Positions 25,629 through 39,099 of a DNA stretch of 64,000 nucleotides are shown piece after piece (within the stretch, counting starts at the first letter, position 1; each line of letters starts with the position of its first letter). Location of the stretch: assembly GCA_029891345.1 (NCBI GenBank), contig CM057009.1, positions 228,895,120 through 228,959,119 on the forward strand. Direction: 5' to 3'. The notes below the pieces were generated by a model that was not told the DNA's origin, ran no database searches, and saw nothing but the letters and a program-made list of their open reading frames with translations. The position numbers and the translations under genes were made by a program. Origin of the DNA: Dryococelus australis. Its lineage: Eukaryota; Arthropoda; Insecta; Phasmatodea; Phasmatidae.

Positions 25629-25859
25629 GTAGCCTAGGTGAGAGGTGGTTAACATTGAACACATAAAGTACTTTCAAAGCGTTTATGAGCAGGTGTTGAA
25701 AAAAAAAGGGGGTAGAAATAAATTTAACATAAATATTTTGTTTATTTACTTTGGTTCTTCTTCTTTTTGTATGATAGGAGGGATACTCATGAGAGAGTAA
25801 ATTGTTATTTAGTTTTATATTTGCTTCCCTTGTTTGGACCACATTAGGTTTTTTTTTTC

Positions 25860-27720
25860 GTTTAAAAAAAAAGGTGAGTAAATATGTTCATAAGGGCTAT
25901 GTTATGAAGCACTGTGTTTGGATTGGGTTATAGGAATATCATCTGTGTCTATTAGTAACCATGATACTTCATGGTAGGGAGAGAAAACAATCCTAAACAT
26001 GGTAGGCTCTGCATCCTGAATTAGTTGCTGTACCTGTTGTTGGCGTCATGGGTAGCAGAGGTGACCCAGACTACTGACGAGTCAATCCCAGTAGGAGTGG
26101 TTCCGGAGCACAGGTTCAGCCGATGAATAAGTTAAAGGTATACTCATCTTCCATTCCATTAAATTTTCAGTCAGTTTGACCCCATAAATTGGACAATAAA
26201 CTTGATAACCTAAGCAAGCAATGAGTCTGTGCAGCAACAAGTGGTAAATAGGTATGTTACCTCCATGAGAAGACACAAATATTTATGATATTTGTACAAA
26301 ACAAGTTAAGCTCTCTCAACGAAGCGGCAGGCGAGGATTTAGTTGATATAACCTGGGCCTAGTCGAGTAAAGCTAACTGGAGTTGTGACAATGCGACTGC
26401 CAACTAAATTGAAACACTTTTCAAATATGATAATATGTTAGTTGAGCACTTAGTACAGATGAATAAACAAGTTCTGACAAATTGTGTTTCTTTGGCAAAT
26501 CTTTGGAATAAAATCAATGTAGTAATCACAGTAGTTGCTCATCTTTTTGTTATAGTGCAGGCAAAATTTAGTAACATTTCAAGATATTTTCATGAATGCA
26601 AAGAGGCTTCCGAAAGTAGCAGTTCACAGGCTAGGCAAGAATTATTACACGTAAGATAGACACAATTTTTAATGGCAGGCCTAATGGGTAAACAAACATT
26701 CGCTTCGTTTAGAGTATACATTTTGGACCAGTGCTTGTCACATAAACTTCTCACTGCTCCAGTTACACCTTAAATATTGAAATCGAGATTGGAAATTTTG
26801 GCGAAAGTGATTGACAAATACAGGTATAATTTGGCTACACTGTACACGGAAGTATACGTGTACTATCATTCACAAATTTGTACCTGCCAGTTTTTTTATG
26901 AAAATATCTTTGTGAAAATAAAAGTCCCAAATATTCAAAAGGAATCGAATGGGAAATTGTATAATTTTTTTGGCAGTGCGATTTCATAGGCAAAAATCGA
27001 TTTTTTTTTACACCATGAACCGACATTTTTGGTAGTAAATGGAGATGATGTTAGGACGATTAGAAGTAGAGCTTCATAAGATTGCAGACCTTTTCTGGAT
27101 CACCTTTGTGTTGTGCTTAGAATTTCTGGTGATACAGTAACAGGGGCCTAATGCCCAATAACACATTTTAATGTAGCTACAGTCGAGAGACTAGGGGAAG
27201 TATGTGCTTTTAGTTGTCAAGCTGGCACAAATATAATTATGACTCAGGTAAGACCTGAAGATTATTTTTGACATATGCAGAAGGAAAATTAGATTTGAAG
27301 TGTACTTTGAGTAATAGTGAGTATAGAATTATAACCAGTAAAGGCAGCCAAGGAGCTATTGATGTGGCTGTTCCTTGTGACCCTAAGTTATTTTTTAATT
27401 ACGAACTGAGAATAGGAGAAACCTATCCTTGTGATTTTAAGGCCAAATCTAAATTTTGAGGTAATAAGTGGAATCCCAAACACCTGGTCTAAGTTCAAGA
27501 CTGTTTAGAAGATAATTGGCCTTCAGTTATTCCACACTTATATTTAACATTTGACACCAGTGGAAAAGAAAATTCCCAAATTTTGTCGGATACTTATATA
27601 GAGTACGGAAATTTCTTGTACTGAAACTTACGAAGTATTTCATTAGGTTTTGTGATTCTCATTCTGTTAGTAATAATTTTTTAACATCTATTTTTATAGG
27701 TTTGGGAACCATGCCACGAG
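25860..27720 (+). pseudogene. env-like third frame, large LTR element
   Basis: Downstream of integrase, short open stretches (26435-26659, 26777-26989, 27268-27459) read like the ectodomain of an insect retroelement envelope: YYHSQICTCQFFYENIFVKI, then LYNFFGS, later LKCTLSNS and VAVPCDPKLF with paired Cys. At about 27634-27690 the reading ends in a strongly hydrophobic segment, SLGFVILILLVIIF, in the right place for a C-terminal membrane anchor. I cannot assign a named env family, and every frame is broken. The call is an inference from position, Cys pattern and anchor. Confidence 0.45.
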
Positions 27721-30164
27721 CTGAAGCTTTTAACTTTTAAATTGTATCAACTGTCACAATAATAGTGTTAGAAGTTATGCTTTTGCTCTTTTTTTTTGTT
27801 GGAGATGTTTAAGATAAAGAAGGAAACCCCAGGAGAGACCGTCAGTTTGAACAACTATACCCACGGTTTCTGCTGTTCATTCTGTACAGTTGGTGGTAGA
27901 ACAACTTCACTCTCAAGTTACCACCATGAAAGGCACAGGTGGTTGTAAAATTAACATCTATTTGTCACTAGAGGAATAAACATAATTTTTTTTTGTTTAA
28001 ATGAATAGTTCAAAGATAAATTTGTAAGAATTTAACTTTGTGTCCTAATAAATAAATATATTTTGCCACAAATGGAGCAAAATGCATCATCAATTGGCCT
28101 GTAAGCACAAATAGGCTCTATTGTAATTTTTGTTGTTGTATGTTAGACATACAAAACATATAAGCTGAGTAAATGTATCAGGAGGATTTCTGCCAGTAAG
28201 AGCAGAACACATGGTAAAGAGTTATTTCTAATAACTAAATGTTAAAAAAAAGACCTATTTGTTTTTAAAAGGCTGTATCTGATGGAGAATCCAGAGTGCC
28301 CTTAGACGATGAGTAAGGTTAAGAATTAAAGCTAGGTTAGGTATTAATTGGCAGAAAAGTTTTAAGGTTATTGTGTGTGTTGTTTATTGTTTTGTTTGCT
28401 TATTGGGGATAAAGATGCTAAATGGTAAGGGTGATTAATATTGAGCAGAGTGCAGGCAAATGCTTTAGTTTCTTTTGTATCACATGAAGGAGGTAAAACA
28501 CGTACCCCAAACATTTCTACAAAATGAAAAGGATGCGTTGGTCTGTGCTGACAAGGCAGAGGATTGGGCTATTTGTTCGAACTGTGGTTAGCATGAACAA
28601 GATACGAGTGCTGTTTGAGGAGAACCTAGCAGGTTGGCTCGTGTCTAAAAGAAGAATTGCTGCTTTCAGTACCATGAACTGGGTGGAACATGGGAACTTA
28701 CTGTAGGAACTGTGTTTATCCCAGGTTCATTTGGACTATGTGGATTATTGGGGATTGAGTCCCTCACTTTGTTTTGGGGTGGAGTGTTCTTCCCCATAGG
28801 TCAGGCCACTCTCCCAGTGCTGGTGGACCCATCATGTTGAAGATATCGTTTGTCTCTACATTATCAGCAGCTGGTGATTTGAAAGCAATATGGTCTGAAG
28901 AAAACGAGGATTAGGAGTTAGCTCCTGCCTCAAGCGGCCTGCACTCACCTGATGGATGGCTGTGGCGATGCCTAATTCGTGGTGGGGCTGAGTCTTCGGA
29001 AATTACCTTTCAGTCTGTGGTTAGTGCATAACCACATTGAGGGTGCAATTACAGAGTTGAGTGAAGACTGACCCAGGTGGAACTGTGGTGCACATCACTT
29101 CAAGACATTTGTGTGTGTTAGAGACTGTTTCAGTAGCGGTATTAGGTTTAGCTTCATGTAAGTTAAGTAAAATCAGTGTCTGGGTGGGAGTGAACAGGAT
29201 AGGTTATGTTTGAGGAAACAGACTTGATTGTGGTACTTTTATTCTCCCACCAGGTATAAAATTAAGTTAAATGTTGTCCATGAAAATGCTTTTTTTGGAT
29301 ATTGTTTCAAAAAGCCTCTGTAACTACAAAGTTGTATGTCTTATCCAAGAATTCTCTACTGTACAAAAGGACAAAATCCCCGCTCTGTCAAGTAGATCTT
29401 ATTATTTTTGTACTTCCCAGGTTGATGCTGCCTGGTTTATGTTCGAGTTACCCTGTCATGATGGGGAGTGGCTTGCAGTGTGGTGGCTGGCATGGTACAT
29501 GCAGTCTGGGAGATCAATGCAGGATGCATTGTTGGAAGATGGTGGATCAGTTGGAGTAGCTGGATCTCCTGGACATTATGACTTATCCAGTTGCTGGTGC
29601 AGCAAGTCCTCAAGTGGGAATAGCGATAGAACTGATGTGGTTAAGAAATTGTTTATATATATATATACTGAAGGATACAAATTTATGAAAAATAAATAAA
29701 TCACAATCAATATTCTGATAAATTTTGGACTGGAAGGAATGCTAAGGACTACTCTTGGGTAGTCACCTTGTACTGGTGGGTGGGTTAGTATATTTCTTTT
29801 GTGATTTCCATTGTGAATTGAGAAATAATTGAATAATTTTGATATTTGTGGAGACCACACATCAGTACAAGCAAGGAAGGGTTGTGCAGCTAGTGTTTCA
29901 GGTTTTGCTTTTTTCTTAAGTGTTTTCACATTTTTATTGGTTTTTGGTTAAAATACCTGGTTTTTGTGAGGAGGTGTTGGAAAAGGTGTTAATTTTTAAT
30001 TATTTTACAAATTGTTTGTAATTTCTTTTGTCTTAATTTTATTGGTAGAGTTTCATTTCGTAGGATTTATTCTTTCCTTCATGTACATTAATACTCCTGT
30101 TTGTCTTGATGTGGCAGTACGAGCAGGCAGCAGAAGTGGTTTCTTTTATTTTTATGTTCGGAGC
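27721..30164 (+). other. Long 3' untranslated region of the large LTR element
   Basis: About 2.4 kb between the env-like remnant and the 3' LTR. It is less AT-rich than its surroundings in 28.5-29.6 kb. One frame from about 28495 to 28835 can be read for roughly 110 residues with three stops (CADKAEDWAICSNCG visible). The 142-codon frame at 29271-29699 is Cys- and Trp-rich but unrecognised. Confidence 0.35.
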
Positions 30165-31167
30165 TGTTTAACACAGCGCGAGCGAAAGCATTTATTTTGT
30201 GTCGATGTACGAAGGGGTATGAGTAGGTAGTGTATTTGCACTATTTGTCTTTGTGCAGAAATGGTCAGAGTTGAGACGCGTACTTTTTATGCTGGCTTTT
30301 GCGCTGCAGTACGAGTCACAGTATGGCAATTTAGCATGTGCCCCTCTCACCTGGTCTAGTAGCATTTTCCGGTCACTGGACTAACCGATCGACAATGTCA
30401 GAAGTGTGGATGTAGCGAATAGGCGGCTGAGGGGAGAGGGAGTGATGGCAGACGTGATGCGAAGCAGAGTAGCACGTGTTGATGGCATGAAGGAGGTGTT
30501 GTGATTGGCTGTGCAGGCAGCCAGGAGGGGAGGACTGATGATGCGCAGTGACATCGGTTATAGTGGAAGTATGTATGTTGTTGTAGGAGCAGCGATAGCG
30601 AAAGGATCCGAAGCGTGACGACCCAGAGGAGGTTGCTGAGTTTTGAAAGATGTAGAAGTTTTTCAGCTAATTGTTATGTTTTCAAAGTTAAGAATAATTT
30701 TGTTCTACAGTAATTTGTCTTTGGTAGTGTAGAGAGGGAGAGTTGAGGGTGAATGATGATCGACGTCATGTCTAGCCTGGACAAACATAGAGAAGTTATG
30801 CACGGGCCATAAGCAGTAGGCCATGCAGATTACAGCAGACTGGAACCGAGGTTCACAGTAGGATAAGGGTTTTTCCTAAACGCTTATTTATCTCTAAATT
30901 ATTTTTTCTGCTCGTTGCGATTCACTTCAATTCACTTTCTTAAGACTTGTTTGATCTGTTAATTTTTCTGCTCCTTGCATAAATAAGGTATTAGCTTTCA
31001 ATCTACACCTAAAATAGAATACTCATAATTCAACTGTAAAAAATTATTACTCAGACAAGAATATTACAAGTTTTTGTTTTCGTTGTTAGAGTTGTGAGAA
31101 TATAAATTATTTGATTTTCAATTAATGTTAGTAATAAATTGTAATACCGAAACTGAGAGTTGTTACA
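30165..31167 (+). repeat. 3' LTR of the large LTR element
   Basis: Direct-repeat partner of 19245-20375 (shared AGCACGTGTTGATGGCATGA near 30471; terminal GAGTTGTTACA at 31157-31167). It lacks about 80 bases present in the 5' copy. Confidence 0.85.
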
Positions 31168-32423
31168 AGTAGATGTATAATGCCGATCTTGGTGCAGAAC
31201 CATTTTTGGGGTTATAAATCCTAAAAAACAACAAAAATTTCTCTTTACTAATAGGGTTATTTCGTCTAAAAGTACAGGAAAAAGTTAAAAACTCAAAATC
31301 TGAAATTCTATAAAAAAATTAAAGTCAACATCAATGTATTTGAGGGTTAAATTTAAGCTCAACCGGCTTTTTTGAAAGGAGCTCTAAAAAATTGGCAAAT
31401 AAAAAAAAATAAAGAAAGTTTTAGCAATTTTTCGAAATTGAGCGTGCGGGACTTAACACAGGTAAAACAAGCAAAATTATGCAAAATTCAAGCAAATTTA
31501 AGAATAAAACAAGCAAATCAAATGAAATGATAATTGATAAAATTTAAAGTTAAACTCAATATCATGTACAAAATTTCTATTTTTCATTTCTCTTAAACCT
31601 TTATAGACTATATAAACTCACCCATCATTCATCATTTTTAGCTGTTTTCATCAATTATTTTTGCATATCAATCTGGTGAAGTGATTTTGTAATTACCATC
31701 TAGATTGCAATCAATTTTTTTGCCAAACTTAGATTCATAAATTTGAAATTCTGTAGCTCCATATCATTTATGAATTTCGAGGTCATATAGTTTAGTCAAT
31801 TCATATGAATTGTTCAGCTTGTTGAGCAGAGCCTCCATTTTTTTGGGTTGTGTTACTTAAAAGTAAACAAATTTAATAAGACTACAAAAACTTTGAAATA
31901 AAAAAAAATGTTTTTCTCTTTTATAAAATATTCTCTTAAAAAATAAAATGGAAAATAATAACAAGCAATGTGAAAAGTATGGCAAAGTATTAAACATAGA
32001 AAGTTTTGCGCCACATAAACATATGTTATAGTGAATATGCTAGTAGTCGTTATGAATTTAAAAAAAGAGAGTGTAATGTGCGAATGTGGAAAAAATATTT
32101 TTATGCATCTCTCAAAAAGTATAAAAATCGTAAATAATCAATACGGTATTAGATTATTTAAACGACAATTATGGTAACTATCCAACAAAATCATGTAAGT
32201 GTGAAGTGAGAGTAAATGTATAAAATTATTTTCTCTTAATAAAAATTGCATGGTCAAATATTCAATCACATGTAAAAAAATGTTTTTGTGATTATATGAA
32301 GAATTATCGTCATAACAAGTAGTTAAATACTGTTTTCCCAATAATCTAAGCACTTTTTTTTGTTCAGTATATCAGTTTTTCTTTTTATTTTTCAATTTTT
32401 TTCTTATAAATTCAACTATCAAA
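31168..32423. other. Very AT-rich stretch left of Polinton genes
   Basis: No gene recognised. The left terminal inverted repeat of the Polinton should lie here, but I could not match any part of it to the right side. Confidence 0.35.
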
Positions 32424-35400
32424 ATGGAGGCTTGTATAACAGCTGTGTTGAACAATGATGATGCGAGGCGTTTGAAACGTATTGCTAAAAATTTTAAAAA
32501 TAAAATATATAACCAGACTAAGAAAAAACAATCTAGTTATAACTCGTACCATTTTTTATGTCACTGGTTATAGACAAGCTGAGAAAAAGAAAGCAGATTA
32601 AAATAACAAAGAAAAATTTTGCAAATTTACCTTCGGCTGACACAAATATCAATTAATTATACCCGAAAGATAAAAAGAATTAACAGAAATATTTCCATTT
32701 TATAATAATGTATTTGTTAACAAGAAATAGAAGAAGAAGCAACTAAAATTACTTAGTTAATTAAGCATTTAAAAGTAGGATATCAACATGTAACATTGAA
32801 AATTCTTTAAATTTTATACAGCCCATTCATTTTTTGACTTCAGCAAAATATAAGATATTTGAGATAACACACAATAATCTTAAAATATTTAGAGGTGTGA
32901 AAACCAGTATTAAATTATATGCTAATTTTCATAACCAAGAAAATAATCAAGAAAAATTGTTCACCTTTCAATCACCCAATTAATTATAAATTAATGAATG
33001 CTGGAAATATTAAAGAAATTTATAAATTCGTAATACAAGAAATACTTACACAAATATCTGAATTTCATAAAAAGACGTTCTGGATGGGGTTTAGATAAAA
33101 TAATTAGAATACAATTAGCAATAAATAAGTATAATCTATTAAGAGGCTCATCCTATATTGATCTACCAGACGTGATTCAAAATTAAAAAAAAAAGCTTAA
33201 ATGTTAAAAATGATGATCAAAAATGTTTTCATAGGGCAATGAAATCTGTGTTGTTTGCAGTAGAAAAATATCCACAAAGATTATCTAAATACAAAAATTG
33301 GGGCTTAATAATGATAAAGTAATAGGTAGATATTAATATCTAATTAAAATAGATGATATAACAAAAATAGAAAATCAAATTGATACATCTAAAAATGTAT
33401 ACTCTATTGAAGATCAAAAATCCATGGTATATCCCTAAAACTCATAAAAATAAAAAGGAAAAACATAAATTGACTATATTTCAAAAATGATACAAACTCC
33501 CATTATGGTTGGATAAAAGATTTATCGAAACTGCCCTCTGCACAAAAAATAGTCAACAACATAAAACTTAGATAAGTGATGTGTGTCTTCAATTCTTTTA
33601 TTCTCAAGAAAAATTAAATAAACGTACCGAAGATTGCTCGAAAAGTGAAGCTGTAAAAATCACTTTACCCAAAAAGGGAAGCAAATTAAATCTAAAAATT
33701 ATAAACATACAAAGAAGGTTCCATTTGCAATATATGCAAATTTTGAATCAATATTAAAGAAAATATCAACAAATAAACTAAATCCAAGAGAAATAAAAAT
33801 TTTAAATTAATTAAAAAATATCCAATTTTAACTGAATATAATATTGATAATGGGTTTTTTTATAAAGAAACACTTAAAGGAAGATATAAACTTACTAACG
33901 AACAAATAAAAAGCATTGATTTAAAATTGAATGATGAATCATACACAATGAAATATTAATTACACAAAGCATCTGGTATTTGTTATTATATTGAATCTAA
34001 TTACGGTGATTATAAGCCTCCAGCAATATATCAAGGTTCAAATGCTCATAAAGTTTTTATACTATCGATAAAAAGGGATGTGGAAGAAATTTTGGAAATA
34101 TTGTCCCAAATTGAACCAATGCATCTAATAACAAAAGAAGAAAAAGATATTATATATAGGAAATCAAAAAGATGTAGTGCATGCAAATATGAATATCCGG
34201 AGGAAAATAAAAAGGACGTCACCACGATCATGTAAGTGGAAAATTCATTAATCCAGTATGTAATAATGTAAAATCTAAAATTAAAATAATTAAATTTTCT
34301 TTCAAATTATTTTCATAATTTAGCTGGATATGATGCTCATTTATTTATTAAAGAGCTCGGATATGATGATAATAAAATATAATTAATTGCAAATAATGAA
34401 GAGATCTTTTTTGTTTTTGGGAAACAAACAGAAAATTAAAAAATGAGATTTATAGACACATTTAAATTGATGGCCAATAGTTTAAATAAATTATCATTTA
34501 ATTTATGTAAGGTCAAATGAAACACAGACGGAAACATTTTCCAAAAGAACATGTGGAATTAGTTATTAAAAATGGTGTTTATCCTTATGACTATATGGGT
34601 AGTTGGAAAAAATTTTAAGAAATAGATCTTCCACCAAGGAGCGAATTTTACAATCAATTAAATTAATGTGATATAGCTGTACTGATTTTGAACATGCGAA
34701 ATGCTTATGGAACCAATTTAAAATAAAAATCTTGATGAATGCCATGATTTATATTTAAAAAGTAATGTATTTTGATAAGCAGATAAATTCGAAAATTTTA
34801 CATATGCATGTATAAATACTTATGATTTAGATCCTGCATGGTATTTTACAGCACCAGGTTTATCATGGAATGCAATGTTAAAAATGGCTAAACAACCACT
34901 AAGTTTATTACACAATTGTGATTTGATTTTAAGGATTGAAAAAGGAATTAGAAATGGAATATCACAATGTTGTAAGCGATATGTTACACCTAATAACAAA
35001 TATTTATATGTTTTTAAAGCTAACCAAGAATCAAATTATTTAGCATATCCCGATGCAAATAATCTGTATGGATGGGCAATGTCTCAATATTTGCCATATG
35101 GTGGTTTTGAAAGGTGGTTTTAAATCATTAAGAGTACTGGAGTAAAATAATGTTAGATTTGGAGAATGATTCTGAGTATGGTTATATATTAGAATTTGAT
35201 TTGGAATATCCACAAAAACTACGTAATTTACATAAAGATATACATTTTTGTCCTGAAAATAAGGTAATTCCAAAAATAAATCAATCTTAATTATTAACAA
35301 CTTCACATACAAAAAAATGTAATTCACTATAATAATTTAAAACAGTGTTTAAGAAATTGATTGAAACTTACAAAAATACACAGAATATTATAATTATAAC

Positions 35401-36206
35401 TAATGCTAAAAATTATTTGGAAAAAGATATTTATAAGCTTATAAATAATTCAGTGTTTGGTAAAACTATGGAAAATATTAGCAACAGGGTCGATATAAAA
35501 CTAGTACCAGATGCTGAAACACGTGAAAAACTAGTAGCAACACCAAATTTCAAAAGAAGTTCTATATTTAATTAAAATCTTGCAGCTATACATATAAATA
35601 AAACAAATGTTAAATTTAATAAACCAATTTATGTGTGTATATAAATTTTAGATATTTTAAAAGAATAAATGTACGATTTTCATAATAATATAATAAAACC
35701 AAAATATGGTGATAAAATTTAATTATGTTATCAAGATAGTGATTCATAAATTTATAACTTAAAAACAGAAAATTTTACGAATATATGATGTCGATGATAG
35801 AAAAATTTTATACAAGTGGTTATCCAAATGAGAATTATTATAACATGCCTCAAATAAATAATAAAGTTTTAGGAATTGTGAAACATTAATGTAATGGTAA
35901 AATAATGAAAGAATTTTTTGGTTTATGATAAAAAAAAGTATGCTGATAAATTGACGATAAAGAAAATAAAAATCTAAAGTTGTGAAAAAATGCGTAGTTA
36001 ATAAGCGAATTATATCTGATGACTGTAAGAATTGTTATGTTTAAAGAGAAAATACAATATAGAACAATGAATCTATTAAGAAGCAAAAAAAACATGAAAT
36101 ATATGCAGACACAATTAATAAAATAGCATTAAGTCCTTATGATAACAAATGAATTATATTAGAAAATAAAATAGACACACTACCATTTGGATACCAAAAA
36201 GAATAA
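32424..36206 (+). pseudogene. polB: Protein-primed DNA polymerase B (Polinton type)
   Basis: Replicates the element from protein-primed ends. Readable blocks in order: SGWGLDKIIRIQLAINKYN and the following RGSSYIDLP (33079-33170); a Cys/His finger remnant (33600-33650); Exo I at about 33718, where YANFES has Asn for the catalytic Asp (codon 33739-33741); Exo II NLAGYDAHLF at 34318; polymerase motif PDANNLYGWAMSQYLPY at 35046; KLINNSVFGKTMENISNRVD at about 35432; and the metal-binding DSDS (usual DTDS) at 35735-35746, followed at once by a stop. The C-terminus (LPFGYQKE) ends at 36206. The start is uncertain: ATG at 32424 opens a short basic frame that may belong to something else. More than a dozen breaks. 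Confidence 0.92.
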
Positions 36207-36243
36207 TATATAATTAATTTTTATATTGTTATATTGTTATATT

Positions 36244-36748
36244 TTAAGCCTCTTTACTTTCGAAAACAACATCAATATCAGTACCATCGCAATCAATCAG
36301 TTTGTCATTTTAATCTCTAATTTCCAAATGAATATGATTAAAACTCTCATGATTAAATTTTATTAAAAAATAGATATGCCGGATCATTAAATATAAAATC
36401 TCTAAAACCAATCATAGTTTTTGGAGGAAAACTCACAATTTTATCAGTTTCTAAATGATTAGACTCATCATATTTTATGACATAATGAAATACCATATGC
36501 TAAATTACAGTGACTATTTATTGTTAATGAATTAAAATTGGGTAATTTAGTGCCTGCAACAACTTTGACTTTTTCAATAGTTAATTTTCTTTCAAAACCA
36601 AGAATATCAGATAATCGATCATCAGGTTTAATATCTAATTTATATTGGATATATATTCTATTTTTTACATTATCTGCTATTAATTCAATACTATATGTTA
36701 AAATTGATCAATTGTATTTATAGTATCTTTTAATGATTTTTGTGTCAT
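36244..36748 (-). pseudogene. Polinton minor capsid (penton-like) protein remnant
   Basis: Starts MTQKSLKDTINTIDQF at 36748 and ends VVFESKEA at 36244. Between them are SDILGFERKL, then KLPNFNSLTINSHCNLAYG, and near the end HIHLEIRD with LIDCDGTDIDVV. The order LGF, P.N...L.V.C, then I.I.I.D.DG.LIDF.GE.I is the pattern I associate with the C-terminal half of Polinton minor capsid proteins (penton homologues). The N-terminal half appears missing or unreadable, and the gene is frameshifted. The call is from memory of the family pattern. Confidence 0.55.
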
Positions 36749-37059
36749 ATTGACCTCTTCAAATAGTTATAACTTCATATATATCAATAACATGACTAAT
36801 TTTTTTAATTGTTGTTATAGTATTATTATTTATATTTGGCGTTATAAATTTTGTATGGAAACATATTAATGCGATCCATTTTTCATTAAGTATTATAACA
36901 TAACAAAGTTTTTTTCCTTACAATAGATTTGTTGCTTGTAAAATTATTTAATTTATTATCCTTTTATATAAAATTATTAACATATATATGCAAAAAACTG
37001 ACTGGGGTGTTGGCATTTTAATTTCCGAAGTAGCATCAAAAAATAAAAAAAGGTGACTT

Positions 37060-37664
37060 AATGCCTATAATATACACACAATAATTGTTGCACTGAGCAG
37101 TTGTAGAAAAACAAATTTTATAATTCATTTTATTTATAAAACAGGTTGGTTAAGTTTTAACAACCTCTATGTTTGTTCAAAAAGTTTAAACCAATGTAAA
37201 TACATTCAGTTACAAAATGATCTCGATGGGGTGGCCAAAAAACTAAAATCTCACCTTTTAATAATACTGATGAAATGCGTACTTTAGACGAGTGCAAAGA
37301 AGATTCACTAGTTATATTTGATGATGTAATTTTAGAAAATCAAGACATTATTCGCGATTATTTTAATTGGCGCAGACATAAAAACATCGATTTATTTTAT
37401 TTAGCTCAAATATATTTAAAAATACCTTAACAATTGGTAGGAGATAATACAACATTTTTGTGTACATTTAGACAATATAGAACTAATTTAGAGCATATTT
37501 TTAATGATTTTGTTGGAGGTAATATGACATGAGAAATTTAAAGATATTTGTTCGAAATGCTATAATGAAGATTATGGTTTTATTTAACTAGATCTTAGTA
37601 GAAAAATAAAAGAAAAGATGTATATAAATAAAATTAAAGATTTTATTAAATTTGAACATTTTTG
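37060..37664 (+). pseudogene. Polinton genome-packaging ATPase (FtsK/HerA-like)
   Basis: Walker A is at about 37090-37116, ALSSCRKTN where the family has GPSGCGKTN, so the loop glycines are changed. An LYVCSKSL stretch follows. Walker B is at about 37311-37326, LVIFDDV, with the next residues ILENQD fully typical, then DYFNWRRHKNIDLFYLAQ and, after a stop, an FRQYRTNLEHIF stretch and a C-terminal YNEDYGF. Walker A and B lie in different frames, so one frameshift lies between about 37210 and 37260. This enzyme would pump element DNA into capsids. The family assignment is strong and the gene is dead. Confidence 0.88.
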
Positions 37665-37879
37665 AAACAAGTTTGTTAAATTGAACAACAATACAACGAC
37701 ATGGCACAACAATGACACAACGACAACTCAATGACAATGGCGAACAAATGTTAAAACAGACATTAAAATGAATGTTAAAAGAATATGTGTTACATTTTTG
37801 TGTTTGAATTAGATTATTATTTTTTAAAAACATTTAAATTTTACCAAACGTTAGCTAGAGCAGACTCAGCTGTGCAAAT

Positions 37880-38860
37880 TTATGTTTTCTTAATCCACGA
37901 GTTGTTTGAATTCCCAAAACCTAACCATTCTACAAAAATTTGTTTGCCCTAGTTTTTAATACTTTTTCATCTAAATGTTAATTTGGATAATCAGTTTTCA
38001 TAATTTCCCATTCATAAAAAATTTCCTTTTATTTCTTCTCCACTAACATCTTTTTATTTGTAAGTTGGTACACCATAATTTAAAACTGTAATAATATTAA
38101 ATAATTCTGTCTACCAATTATCACTTTAACCTTTCCAAAAAAAAAATTATCAGTTTGCTCACATGAACATCTCCAACTTCATATTTTGGTTTTGCAAACA
38201 CAAAATTTGTTTGCAATAAATTATTTTAATTTTTTTTATTAACTTCAATTGACTTCATTTCAATAGTTCTGTGGTTTTAAGTATTACGTACTTTCACAAA
38301 ATCTTATAATTTATTTACCCATTTATAATAACTATTCAAAGAAAATTTTTTCCACTTTGTATTTTTTTAAGTTCGATTAAATATTTCAACGATGCATGCT
38401 TTTAATTAAGAAAATATAGAATAATGGTTGAAGTTATATTTTTCCATGGGCACCTTAAATGTTTTATTATAAAATTCTGAACCATTATCAGATTGTATTT
38501 GATTTGATTTTCTTTTAATTAATATAGTTTCTAAACCGTTTGCTACATTTTAAGCTGTTTTATTTTTAATTGATATAGCAAATGCAAATTAAAAAAAAAA
38601 ACATAAATAATTGTCATAATATATTTGTAACCATTGTTTATATGTGACATAACTTTTAAATTACCAGTATTCATTTCTATGAGATCAATTTGCCATAAAT
38701 CATTAATTCCATACAAAATTATTTTACTTGTTGGAAGAAAATTTTTGTGCAGGTTTATATAATTTATATAATTATTCCTTCTCTCACATTGAGCAATTTT
38801 TTTTAATGGTGATTTTTTAGAATTGCACTACGAACATATCCTTTTCTGATCTAAAGATCC
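37880..38860 (-). pseudogene. Polinton retroviral-like integrase with C-terminal chromodomain
   Basis: The catalytic triad is readable: first Asp in DLWQIDLIEMN (near 38685), second in SDNGSEFYN (near 38486), Glu in CIVEIFNR (38385-38387). The C-terminal region has KPKYEVGDVHVS (SH3-like), then KTDYPN, and a chromodomain ending VEWLGFGNSNNSWIK (37889-37948). The pieces lie in at least three frames. Integrases of this type insert Polinton DNA; the chromodomain is thought to guide target choice. The N-terminal zinc finger is only hinted at near 38.8 kb. Confidence 0.9.
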
Positions 38861-39099
38861 ATTTTTGTATTTAAATTTTTTATATTATTATTTTAAGTGA
38901 TCTTACACATCAAGCATCAAGTGTTATCCAGTTAATAGTAAAAAAAATTAATCTTTACACTTTACGAATATTGCTATTGTAGTCATCAAACCATCATCAT
39001 AACTAACTATATTTTTTTATTTTAAAAGATAAAATATCACCTGTGTCAACATCAAATGGTTTACTGTAACCCATTTGTTTAGAATACATCATAACAGTC

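Larger units (their letters stand above)
19245..31167 (+). mobile_element. Large Gypsy-type LTR element with env-like third frame
   Basis: Two direct repeats of about 1.0-1.1 kb (19245-20375 and 30165-31167) enclose gag, protease-end, RT, RNase H, integrase and an env-like remnant in the plus orientation. The whole is about 11.9 kb, long for Gypsy elements. The LTRs share blocks such as CGGAGCTGTT with ACACAG, AGCACGTGTTGATGGCATGA and the terminal GAGTTGT(A/T)ACA, but differ at many positions, so the insertion is old. The internal region has many stops plus a large integrase deletion. No flanking target duplication could be identified with confidence. Confidence 0.85.

Noticed and set aside
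29271..29699. 142-codon Cys/Trp-rich frame as an accessory gene
   Set aside because: No motif, inside the untranslated 3' part of an LTR element, overlapped by other frames.
31168..32423. Polinton left terminal inverted repeat
   Set aside because: No stretch could be matched to the reverse complement of 41.8-42.0 kb or 46.2-46.5 kb.
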